From: Kineobactrum sediminis
GTDB taxonomy: Bacteria; Pseudomonadota; Gammaproteobacteria; Pseudomonadales; Halieaceae
Direction of reading: 5' to 3'
Assembly: GCF_002868715.1 (NCBI RefSeq)
Contig: NZ_PKLZ01000013.1
Coordinates: forward strand, 51,668-115,667
DNA: 64,000 nt
Shown: one piece after another, positions 34,669-42,233 of the stretch
Position numbering within the stretch: the first letter of the stretch is position 1
Layout of the letters: each line of letters opens with the position of its first letter
Translations under genes and position numbers: made by a program
Notes under the pieces: generated by a model
The model's input: the letters and a program-made list of their open reading frames with translations, nothing else
Database searches by the model: none
Told to the model about the DNA's origin: nothing

Positions 34669-35349
34669 TCAGCGGCCGGTCTTGATCCCGGAATCCGCTT
34701 TCTGCTGATCGTTGGGGATCTCCATGCCCCGTTTAACTGCCGGCCGCCCGCCTACCCGATCCAGCCAGCCATTCAGATGAGTGAGGTCGTCGGTCTCCTT
34801 GACCCCGGCCTCGACCAGTTCATCACGCGCACTCAGGGCCCACGCATAACTGGCGATATCGGCGATACTGTATTCCCCACCGCCCAGGTAAGGGGTTTCG
34901 CCCAGGCGCTGGTCCATAACCCCGAGCAGGCGCTGCGCTTTGTTTCGATAGCGTTCAAGTGCGAGTTCAATGGTTTCGGACGCCGCAGTCTTGAACCAGT
35001 GCCATTGGCCGACCATTGGGCCCAGGTGCCCCACCTGGAAGAAAAGCCAACCCAGTGTCTCTGTCCTGGCGCTTCCGCTGTGGGGCAAAAAATGCCCGGT
35101 TTTCTCCGCCAGGTAAATCAGGATGTTACCGGACTCAAACAAGCGCAGCGACTCACCGGCTGCATCGACCACATCGTAATCGACAATGGCCGGAATCTTG
35201 CCATTGGGGCTGACCCGGCGGAATGCAGGCTCCTCTTGCTGCCCCTTGCCGATGTCGATGGCGGTCACCTTGTAGGGGATACCCAGCTCTTCCAGCATGA
35301 TGGAGGCCTTGTGTCCGTTGGGTGTGCTCCAGGTAAATAACTCGATCAT
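34669..35349 (-). CDS. glutathione S-transferase, YfcG-like
   Basis: This 226-residue protein of the GST superfamily begins IELFTWSTPNGHKASIMLEELGIPY, with the thioredoxin-fold N-terminal domain including NGKIPAIVDYD and the glutathione-binding ESGNILIYLAEKTG. An all-helical C-terminal domain follows (GEYSIADIASYAWA). The TPNG motif is that of the YfcG/Nu-class disulfide-bond oxidoreductases. GAGAGGG lies upstream of the ATG. A reverse-oriented dispersed repeat lies about 75 bp upstream. Confidence 0.9.
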   Translation of the reverse strand: MIELFTWSTPNGHKASIMLEELGIPYKVTAIDIGKGQQEEPAFRRVSPNGKIPAIVDYDVVDAAGESLRLFESGNILIYLAEKTGHFLPHSGSARTETLGWLFFQVGHLGPMVGQWHWFKTAASETIELALERYRNKAQRLLGVMDQRLGETPYLGGGEYSIADIASYAWALSARDELVEAGVKETDDLTHLNGWLDRVGGRPAVKRGMEIPNDQQKADSGIKTGR

Positions 35350-35425
35350 AATTTGACCCTCTCTGGATTACATGACAGGTGTATCGACCGCTCATGTGGT
35401 TCCCAAAGGGCGAGTTCGAACCGAA

Positions 35426-35450
35426 ATGCTACAATGCGAGACCTGACCCC
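35426..35450 (-). repeat. dispersed 25-bp repeat, reverse copy
   Basis: This is an exact reverse copy between the GST start and the DUF1328 gene. It is followed by a short direct duplication (CCCCAGCTGTG twice, then a third CCAGCTGTG). Confidence 0.85.
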
Positions 35451-35502
35451 CAGCTGTGTGACCCCCAGCTGTGACAGCCAGCTGTGTTTCACATCATTCA
35501 GG

Positions 35503-35673
35503 TCAGGGACCCCGCGGTCCGCGCCTGCCCATCACAAAAAACACGATTGCCAGCACAATGCCAATCACGAATAACAGCCCTGCGATATCGACGGAGATCG
35601 CGGCAATGCCGGGCAATCCCAGCACTGCTGCCACCAGCGCGACCACCAGAAATACTATTGCCAAACGTAACAT
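35503..35673 (-). CDS. DUF1328/YtjA-type small membrane protein
   Basis: This 56-residue frame, MLRLAIVFLVVALVAAVLGL in its first half, has two hydrophobic helices separated by a Pro-Gly turn and ends in MGRRGPRGP. This is the layout of the DUF1328 (YtjA) family, small two-helix membrane proteins of unknown function, often stress-induced. It stands alone between the GST gene and a two-helix membrane protein on the other strand. Confidence 0.8.
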   Translation of the reverse strand: MLRLAIVFLVVALVAAVLGLPGIAAISVDIAGLLFVIGIVLAIVFFVMGRRGPRGP

Positions 35674-35843
35674 CGCTGCACTCCTTATGTTGTTACCGAT
35701 GTAATAAACATAGCAGATTCTATTGATTTGGCGTCATGCGCGGATTTTCAAACTGGCATTCCTGTTGAATTATCCCAGAATATGTATAGCAGGATTGCGA
35801 TGGCAGCGTGCTCTGGCACGCCGACGACACAAACGGAGGTCAC

Positions 35844-36362
35844 ATGTCTACGCTGGATTTAATCGACGAGCGCTACCCGCATAAGGTCAGCGCCGAATTC
35901 AACGCCAGGAAACTAGCCGAGGAAACCGCCGCGACTTTTGTAAAGGAATACGGCTTTCATGACGAACAGGTCCGTGTCATTGCGCCCGGCGACAGCCACC
36001 TGGAATCAAAAGTGGAACCGGAAGACCGGCGCATCGCCGGTACCCTGGTCCGATCGCATGTCGTACTTGGCTTGGCGTTTCTCGTAGCCGGCCTCATTAT
36101 TGCGTGGCTGCTGGTGACCTTCGGTCCGCCGATTACGCGTTCCAACCCGATAATGACATTCATCCCATTTGTCCTGTTACTGCCAATGATCGGCATGCTG
36201 ATCGCGGGAGCCATTTCGCTGCGACCGGATCACGATCTCGTGGTTCACCAAGCGAGGACAGCCTCCGAAGAAGGGCACTGGACTGTCGTTGTCCATTGCG
36301 CCAGCCATGACGAACAAAATCGCGCAAAGGACTTGCTGGGGGACTCCGTGCGGACACTGTAG
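35844..36362 (+). CDS. hypothetical membrane protein
   Basis: From the ATG at 35844 with GGAGG upstream this encodes 172 residues: an acidic cytoplasmic N-terminal part (about 1-75), two membrane helices (HVVLGLAFLVAGLIIAWLLVTF and IMTFIPFVLLLPMIGMLIAGAI) and a C-terminal soluble part ending in NRAKDLLGDSVRTL. The N- and C-terminal parts both look like half ferredoxin-fold or heavy-metal-like domains (F..A...V..L), reminiscent of stress-response two-helix proteins. I do not recognise a named family. Confidence 0.65.
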   Translation: MSTLDLIDERYPHKVSAEFNARKLAEETAATFVKEYGFHDEQVRVIAPGDSHLESKVEPEDRRIAGTLVRSHVVLGLAFLVAGLIIAWLLVTFGPPITRSNPIMTFIPFVLLLPMIGMLIAGAISLRPDHDLVVHQARTASEEGHWTVVVHCASHDEQNRAKDLLGDSVRTL

Positions 36363-36387
36363 CCCGGGGCAAATAATGATGGTTCGA

Positions 36388-36990
36388 TCACAGGCTGAAT
36401 CCGTAGATTGCAAGCCACAGAGTGGCGCCCGCTGTGACATAGGCGATTAAAGCCAGAAGACCATCGCGGGATACCAGGGAGAGCCCGAAAATCCCCAATG
36501 CCGTACCCGCCAGAGATGACGAAAAGGGTATGAGTTCCAGCAGCGGCATACCTGTGGCGATGATCAGGCAGAAGACGGCAATCACGACTGTTGCCGGTCC
36601 CTTCACCAGAAAAATCAGTCTCGGTTTGAGGAGATGATCGATGAAGCGTGCGGATGGGCGCAACCACCTGGTTGCAGATTTCATTCGTTCCCGGGGTACG
36701 GTGCGATGCAATAACCAGGGGGGGAGCCAGAAGTGACGTCTTCCAGCCAGCATCTGCGCAGAGACCAGTGCCACAATAATCGCAGAGAGTGTTGGAAACA
36801 GGGGAATGCCACTCAGTGGCGAGGTGATCAGTACCCCCACCAGAAGTAACAGCGGCGCAAAGGAGCGGGTTCCCACCGCTGAAACAATTTCCTCAACCGT
36901 GATCCGGGAGTGATCCGTCTCCGTTGCCCGGTCAAGTTGGTCCAGTAGCTCTTCGAGGTTTTTGACTTCATGGTCGAGGTCTTTTTCCAT
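36388..36990 (-). CDS. exoD: ExoD-family protein
   Basis: This 200-residue membrane protein is of the exopolysaccharide-synthesis ExoD family. It shows VEEIVSAVGTRSFAPLLLLVGVLITSPLSGIPLFPT, in parts, followed by LAGRRHFWLPPWLLHR, both family hallmarks. Four or five hydrophobic helices follow. ExoD was linked to exopolysaccharide production in Rhizobium, but its biochemical role is unknown. It converges with the hypothetical membrane protein gene. Confidence 0.88.
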   Translation of the reverse strand: MEKDLDHEVKNLEELLDQLDRATETDHSRITVEEIVSAVGTRSFAPLLLLVGVLITSPLSGIPLFPTLSAIIVALVSAQMLAGRRHFWLPPWLLHRTVPRERMKSATRWLRPSARFIDHLLKPRLIFLVKGPATVVIAVFCLIIATGMPLLELIPFSSSLAGTALGIFGLSLVSRDGLLALIAYVTAGATLWLAIYGFSL

Positions 36991-37224
36991 AGAGTCTGCT
37001 CAGGATTCTAGTCTGGTTCCTAAAGATAGCCTTCCGCATGCTGTTCATGTTGATTCCCTGCTGACTTTCACTTGGATAGTAGCTGCAGATTTTTAGAAAC
37101 GTTAGCATGCCCATCAAACCGCAGCTAAAACCACCGAGACCAAACGCCTTGAAGGCATCACTGCGATGCGGTGCTTGTGGCACTGTTGCATAGGCAAGTT
37201 TCGGGGGCACAAGTTCCGGGTTCC

Positions 37225-37249
37225 GGGGTCAGGTCTCGCATTGTAGCAT
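37225..37249 (+). repeat. dispersed 25-bp repeat, forward arm of a hairpin pair
   Basis: This copy, with the reverse copy at 37279-37303, makes a 25-bp perfect inverted repeat around a 29-bp loop, itself containing a CTGGCT..AGCCAG inner stem. Confidence 0.88.
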
Positions 37250-37278
37250 CTGTGACTACTCTGGCTGTAAGCCAGTGA

Positions 37279-37303
37279 ATGCTACAATGCGAGACCTGAC
37301 CCC
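37279..37303 (-). repeat. dispersed 25-bp repeat, reverse arm overlapping a gene end
   Basis: On the minus strand this copy encodes the SGLAL tail and TAG stop of the hydrolase-cyclophilin gene. Confidence 0.88.
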
Positions 37304-39003
37304 GGCCCTGCCAATACCTCTATCTCAGCACTGATGATGTAGTCCAGTAGCGGGTATTGTTCCAGCAGGTAGTCTGCACCACCTGCTTCAATGAGGCCCT
37401 GTCGGCCACCGCGCATGCCGCCTCCGGCATTCTCGCCGTAGAGACCATAGAGCCTGTTGACGACATCCATGCCTTCAACGACTTCACCAAAGGGAGAAAA
37501 TCCGTCTGCATCCAGTCGTGAGTTGTCGCCCAGGTTGATATAAACCTGGGTGGAACGGGTGTCCGGTCCAGTCATGGCGAACGCAATGCGACCGGGCGTG
37601 TTGCCGGCCTGCACCGGATCATCCGTAATAACCGCACTCTTCCAGGCGGCAGTGACCCGCGGTTCGGGGCTCAGCCCAAACTGGGCAATAAACCCCGGAA
37701 CAACCCGATTGATATGCACCCCGTTATAGAAACCATTCTTTACCAGTTGATAAAACCGGTCAGCGCCATGCGGGGCCCACGCGCGCTCCACCTGCACCGT
37801 GAACGCGCCTTCCGTTGTCGTGAATCGTGCCCGATAGTGATCAGGAGCGATGCTATCCCAGGCGGGGTCTTGCGGATTCACCAATAGATCCATATCCGGC
37901 CCCGGCACAACCTCAACAGACGTAGCCGCCAGCAGTCCGGCCAAATAGGGCCCCCAGATCGACGGCCGGGAATGGGTGCCGTGACCCCGGGTCATCTCAG
38001 TGATGGGCAGCACTATCGCCCGGGCGCCGGGAATACGCGCAGTTTCACGCTCAAGGATCCCGAGCTCGGGCGGATTCACCTGGTCATCCGCGGAATTAAT
38101 GGCGATGAGCGGTGCCGTGATTTTATCCAGGTGTGGGGCAGGGTTATAAAAGCGCGACGCATCAAAGGCGTAAATAAGATCATTGGCGTCGATACGCGAG
38201 CGATAGCGTTCAACCAGATCATCCATCAATGTCTCGGACGTCTCACGCGTAGGCGCCATCTGCTGATACTGCAATGGGCTCGATACCATGAAAACCAGCG
38301 CGTACATTGCCGCCTTCAGGCCCGGAGGCTGTTCCTCATAATTCCCCTCCTGCCAGGCCGGGTCCTGGGTTACCGCATCAATCATCATCTTTCGTGTCAT
38401 GCGATTACGCCCGGCAATTTCCACGGGCAAGCTGGCCAGGGGCAACAAAGCATCCATGAAATCCGGGTAGGTATAGCCATATACCCAGCTCATCATTCCG
38501 CCCATGGAAGTACCGGTCACCAGCCTCAGGTGGTCCACCTGCAGGTGTTCGGTGAGCAACTCGTATTGAGCGCGAACCATGTCGCCATAGGTATACCGCG
38601 GGAATGTTGCCCGCAGGCCGTCGCTGGGTTTACTCGACTGGCCGTGACCAATCGCATCGGGCAGGATGATGAAGAAGCGGGATGCGTCCAGCAGCTGCCC
38701 CGGACCAAAGAGCACGCCGGCGAAGTTCTCGCTGAAGAAGCCGGAGCCACTACCGGTAGTGCCATGCATTATCAGTACCGCATTGTTTACCCTGCCCTCT
38801 GCATCACGTTGCGGTGTACCGATGGTCGTGTAGTGCTGCGTGAGATCCAGTACCGAGCCATCATCAAACGCGAAGGCCTGAATGGTAAAGTCACCCTCTT
38901 CGGGCAGTGGATGCTCCTGGGCGACAACGGGCATTACCAGCAGGCTAAAAAGCCCGAGCAGAATGCCGCAACATTGTGCGCGTAGAGAGGTATCAGGCAT
39001 CAT
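37282..39003 (-). CDS. secreted alpha/beta hydrolase fused to a cyclophilin
   Basis: This 573-residue protein has a signal peptide (to about residue 29, ..LVMPVVAQ). An alpha/beta hydrolase domain follows (about 40-385) of the homoserine O-acetyltransferase (MetX)-like type: HGTTGSG oxyanion region, nucleophile Ser166 in GTSMGGM, and the GHGTH His region near 342. After a short linker comes a peptidyl-prolyl isomerase domain (about 389-565) with FYNGVHINRVVPGFIAQFG, IAFAMTGPDTRSTQVYINLGDN and FGEVVEGMDVV. The final GPGSGLAL is encoded by a dispersed repeat. The ATG at 39003 has GGAG seven bases upstream. Such a fusion is unusual. A periplasmic location is predicted and the substrate is unknown. 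Confidence 0.85.
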   Translation of the reverse strand: MMPDTSLRAQCCGILLGLFSLLVMPVVAQEHPLPEEGDFTIQAFAFDDGSVLDLTQHYTTIGTPQRDAEGRVNNAVLIMHGTTGSGSGFFSENFAGVLFGPGQLLDASRFFIILPDAIGHGQSSKPSDGLRATFPRYTYGDMVRAQYELLTEHLQVDHLRLVTGTSMGGMMSWVYGYTYPDFMDALLPLASLPVEIAGRNRMTRKMMIDAVTQDPAWQEGNYEEQPPGLKAAMYALVFMVSSPLQYQQMAPTRETSETLMDDLVERYRSRIDANDLIYAFDASRFYNPAPHLDKITAPLIAINSADDQVNPPELGILERETARIPGARAIVLPITEMTRGHGTHSRPSIWGPYLAGLLAATSVEVVPGPDMDLLVNPQDPAWDSIAPDHYRARFTTTEGAFTVQVERAWAPHGADRFYQLVKNGFYNGVHINRVVPGFIAQFGLSPEPRVTAAWKSAVITDDPVQAGNTPGRIAFAMTGPDTRSTQVYINLGDNSRLDADGFSPFGEVVEGMDVVNRLYGLYGENAGGGMRGGRQGLIEAGGADYLLEQYPLLDYIISAEIEVLAGPGSGLAL

Positions 39004-39125
39004 TTGCTCCTGGCATGACATGAGTTCTTGTATCCGCAAGAAACGGATATCGTAGGACCCCATGGTGCCAGCTTCAGAAAGGGGATAACAGCCGCGGGGG
39101 CACAAATACATCCGGGCACTTCGGG

Positions 39126-39150
39126 ATGCTACAAAGCGAGACCTGACCCC
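39126..39150 (-). repeat. dispersed 25-bp repeat, reverse variant
   Basis: This is a variant with ACAAAGCGAG, in the divergent region between the hydrolase-cyclophilin and HDAC-like genes. Confidence 0.8.
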
Positions 39151-39260
39151 GGAAGTTCGATGGAAGAAATTTCCCCCTGGCCCCTTGAGCCGTCTTACAC
39201 TTCACTCAATGATATGATGCCTGAAGACAGACTTCGTTGAGCAGCCAAAGAGAGGATCAG

Positions 39261-40376
39261 GTGATAGGCGATCGTAGCGTAAATGTATTTACTGATGAAG
39301 TGATGCTGGGCCACAATCCGGAAGTGGATCAGCCCTTCGTGCCCAGTCGTGTAGAAAAACGCGTGCGGACCATGCTGCAAGGGCTCAATTTCAAGTGGAG
39401 CTATCCGGAGCACCCCGGGCGGCTGGCCGCGATTATAAAATACCTGGAAGAAAACCCTGTGCCGGGTGTTAGCTTCAAGTCTGGCCCCAGCGCCACTTAC
39501 GACCAACTCGGCAGAGTACATACCACGACCTATCTGGACCATATTTTCTCGCTGGCGGGACAACGAGCCTGGCTGGATAGTGATACCACTGCCGTATCCC
39601 CTGATAGTATCAAGGCCGCCGCCGCGGCGGCGGGCAATGCCATTGCGGCTGTGGAAAGTGTCATCAATGGAGACTCGCAAAGCGCATTCGCACTGGTACG
39701 GCCACCGGGCCACCATGCTGAACCCGTTCGGGCGAGGGGCTTTTGTCTATTAAATAATGTTGCTGTGGCAGCGGCCCATGCTCAAGCGAAGTTAGGCTGT
39801 GAACGTATCCTGATAGTTGACTGGGATGCACATCACGGTAATGGCACCCAGGAAATCTTCTGGGCTGATCCCGATGTGCTTTTCTTTGACACCCATTGCG
39901 CGGCCCCGTTTTATCCTGGCTCAGGACATTTGAGTGAGGTAGGCGGCGGCTTCGGTGAGGGCTATACCATCAATGTGCCATTGCCTGAGACCTCCGGGGA
40001 TGTCGCTTTCGAGAAAGCCTTTCGTGAAATACTGATTCCGGCTGCCCAGCATTTCAAACCCGACCTGGTGCTGGTCTCGGCGGGTTTCGACCCACATCAC
40101 AATGACATGGCCCTGAATCTCACTTATGGTGGTTTCAAGGTTATCAGCCGTATTGTTCAGGAGATTGCCGACCAGCACTGTGATGGCCGGTTAGCCCTTG
40201 TACTGGAGGGTGGTTATAACCTGATATCTCTCGCCCGCGGTGTTCACGCTGTGCTGGAAGTACTGGCCGGGGGCGAGATACCGGAATTGGCAGAAAGCGG
40301 GGTCGAGGCAGTTACGGAAGCTGCCATTTTTCATCAATCAGCGTTCACTGACGATGAACCTGGATTCAACGAATAA
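39261..40376 (+). CDS. histone deacetylase-family amidohydrolase
   Basis: This 371-residue zinc amidohydrolase is of the HDAC/acetylpolyamine amidohydrolase superfamily. Catalytic elements seen: RPPGHHAEP with the His-His dyad, GFCLLNNVA, the zinc-binding DWDAHHGNGTQEIFW, and SAGFDPHHND with the second zinc Asp; GGYN completes the pocket. In bacteria the usual substrates are acetylated polyamines or other acyl-amides. The GTG at 39261 with AGAGGA upstream is preferred over a TTG at 39237. It stands alone, followed by two tandem dispersed repeats. Confidence 0.88.
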   Translation: MIGDRSVNVFTDEVMLGHNPEVDQPFVPSRVEKRVRTMLQGLNFKWSYPEHPGRLAAIIKYLEENPVPGVSFKSGPSATYDQLGRVHTTTYLDHIFSLAGQRAWLDSDTTAVSPDSIKAAAAAAGNAIAAVESVINGDSQSAFALVRPPGHHAEPVRARGFCLLNNVAVAAAHAQAKLGCERILIVDWDAHHGNGTQEIFWADPDVLFFDTHCAAPFYPGSGHLSEVGGGFGEGYTINVPLPETSGDVAFEKAFREILIPAAQHFKPDLVLVSAGFDPHHNDMALNLTYGGFKVISRIVQEIADQHCDGRLALVLEGGYNLISLARGVHAVLEVLAGGEIPELAESGVEAVTEAAIFHQSAFTDDEPGFNE

Positions 40377-40403
40377 GTGCAATTCAGGTATTCATGCGGT
40401 GCT

Positions 40404-40428
40404 ATGCTGCAACGCGAGACCTGACCCC
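40404..40428 (-). repeat. dispersed 25-bp repeat, reverse copy, tandem unit 1
   Basis: This is a variant with GCTGCAACGCGAG. Together with the next copy it forms a tandem of about 39-bp units that also share CCGGG.TTAATCCG. Confidence 0.82.
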
Positions 40429-40442
40429 GGGGTTAATCCGAA

Positions 40443-40467
40443 GTGCTACAAAGCGAGACCTGACCCC
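40443..40467 (-). repeat. dispersed 25-bp repeat, reverse copy, tandem unit 2
   Basis: This is a variant with GCTACAAAGCGAG, immediately downstream of the phoD stop (40472) on the opposite strand. Confidence 0.82.
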
Positions 40468-40471
40468 GGGA

Positions 40472-42151
40472 TTAATCCGGGGAGGTGGTCCAGGTGAGGG
40501 CGCCGTTGCGGTGGCTGATGTCCACGCGACTGAGGCGCTTGAGTGTGTAGTCGCGTGCAGCGATAGTGCTTACCGCGATGAAGTCGGCGCGGGCGAGTTC
40601 GGGGGTGAGTTCGAGGCGCACGTAGCCATTGTGGAGGCCGTCGGTCCATTCGACTTCCGGGTTGGTATCCGCCAGCCGCTGGTCCATCAAACCGGCGCCT
40701 TCCGCGCCAAATTCAAGGAAATCGCCGGGAGAGGTGATGCCACTGGTGCCCAACTCAAGCCCCATGGAGTGGCCAGAGCCGTCGTGCAATGCATTGCGCC
40801 AGAAGCTGTGACTGTCGCCGGTGAGCACCAGCAGGTCGCTCGTACCGGCATCGCGACCGAGCTGGTAAAAGCGTTCGCGCGCCTCGGGATAGCCATCCCA
40901 GGGGTCGAGGTAGAGGGGCATCTCGAGCTCTCCCAGCCGGGCAAAGCGCTCGGCGCGCGCCAGGTTGCCGGGGTCCAGTCGTGCGGACAGATAGGCCAGA
41001 TCTTCTGTACTGAGACGGGGCGATAGCGTGCGCGCCATGGGGATGGCATTACCTATCAGCCGCCAGGGCTCGCCGGCACGCACGGAGTTCGCCAGCGCCG
41101 CGGCGGCAAAGGTTTCCATATCCCCCGACAGCATGGTGCGACCGGGCGCCCCGACCTCCCCCATCATGAACTGTCTTGCGGCGGCTGCATCCATGGTGGC
41201 CAGTGCGGCTTCGTCGTAGTCCACCTGCTGGGACCGGCCGCTGTGGCGGGTCTCCAGGGTCACCAGGCTGGCCAGGTCGCCAAAACGAAAATGGCGCCAG
41301 TAGGCCGCGGGGTCTGCGCCCTCCAGCGGTTCGCGCACGGGCATCCACTCGTACCAGGCCTGCAGTGATGCACTGCGCCTGGGCGCCCAGGGCCCCTCCT
41401 CTTCCGGCTGGTGGTTCTGGGCACCTCCCATCCACGGGTTATTGGTGGATTCGTGGTCATCCCAGACGGCCAGCAAGGGGTGCGCCGCGTGCATGCCACG
41501 GGCCTGGGGATCGGCCTTGTACTGGGCATGGCGCTGACGATAATCCTGCAGGGTCACAATCTCATGCGCCGGCAGATGCGCGCGGCCCAACCGCTGCCCG
41601 GCCTCGGCACCATAACCGTCCGGCCCGTACTCATACAGATAATCACCCAGGTGCAGCACGAACTCCACCCGTGAATCCAGGGCGATGGCTTCATACGCAT
41701 TGAAGTAGCCAAAGGGATAATTGGAGCAGGAGGCAATGGCCAGCCCCACCCGCGCGAGAGGGCCATCCGCCAGGGTTCGGGTACGGCCGACCACTGAGTA
41801 TGTGTCTGCGCTTCTGAACCGATAATAATAGCGTGCGCCGGGCTCCAGTTCGCCAACAACCACCTTTACCGTGAAATCACGGCTGGCATTTGCGGTTTGC
41901 ACCCCTGTTGCAACGATTTCACTGAAGCTCTCGTCCCGCGCCATTTCCCAGGTTACCTGCAGCTGCGGGGCTGCGGTTGTCACCCGGGTCCACAGCACGA
42001 TTGAGGACTGGTCGGGGTCACCACTGGCAACCCCATGGGCAAACAGCGGTGCCGGTGCAGCGGCTGCGGAGCGGCCTTTTATGGCCATGGGCAGTAGCAG
42101 GGTGGAGGCCAGGCCGGCCAGGGCGCGGCGGCGGGTTACGGTATAAGACAT
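40472..42151 (-). CDS. phoD: PhoD-type alkaline phosphatase/phosphodiesterase
   Basis: This 559-residue exported phosphatase begins with a Tat signal (TRRRALAGLASTLLLPMA). An N-terminal PhoD domain follows with FAHGVASGDPDQSSIVLWTRV, then the metallophosphatase body containing the metal-binding HLGDYLYEYG, VWDDHE, LTGDSHSFW and later His residues. PhoD enzymes use Fe3+ and Ca2+ to cleave phosphomono- and diesters in the periplasm or outside. It lies downstream of, and in the same direction as, a TonB receptor gene, though a strong terminator separates them. A phosphate-ester scavenging pair is plausible. Confidence 0.9.
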   Translation of the reverse strand: MSYTVTRRRALAGLASTLLLPMAIKGRSAAAAPAPLFAHGVASGDPDQSSIVLWTRVTTAAPQLQVTWEMARDESFSEIVATGVQTANASRDFTVKVVVGELEPGARYYYRFRSADTYSVVGRTRTLADGPLARVGLAIASCSNYPFGYFNAYEAIALDSRVEFVLHLGDYLYEYGPDGYGAEAGQRLGRAHLPAHEIVTLQDYRQRHAQYKADPQARGMHAAHPLLAVWDDHESTNNPWMGGAQNHQPEEEGPWAPRRSASLQAWYEWMPVREPLEGADPAAYWRHFRFGDLASLVTLETRHSGRSQQVDYDEAALATMDAAAARQFMMGEVGAPGRTMLSGDMETFAAAALANSVRAGEPWRLIGNAIPMARTLSPRLSTEDLAYLSARLDPGNLARAERFARLGELEMPLYLDPWDGYPEARERFYQLGRDAGTSDLLVLTGDSHSFWRNALHDGSGHSMGLELGTSGITSPGDFLEFGAEGAGLMDQRLADTNPEVEWTDGLHNGYVRLELTPELARADFIAVSTIAARDYTLKRLSRVDISHRNGALTWTTSPD

Positions 42152-42195
42152 GGCACATTTTCCTGTCGTACTTTAAAAAGTCGAATAGTAAAAAA

Positions 42196-42214
42196 GGCCG
42201 GCGCAGGGCCGGCC
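42196..42214 (-). terminator. intrinsic terminator after the TonB receptor gene
   Basis: GGCCGGC and GCCGGCC form a perfect 7-bp GC stem with a 5-base loop. On the minus strand it is followed directly by a run of six Ts. It lies 20 bp after the receptor stop and before phoD. Confidence 0.85.
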
Positions 42215-42233
42215 CAATCAGGCGATCAACGTA

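Noticed and set aside
36968..37210. 80-residue minus-strand frame upstream of exoD
   Set aside because: It has no family match, no ribosome-binding site at its start and overlaps the exoD start; treated as non-coding.
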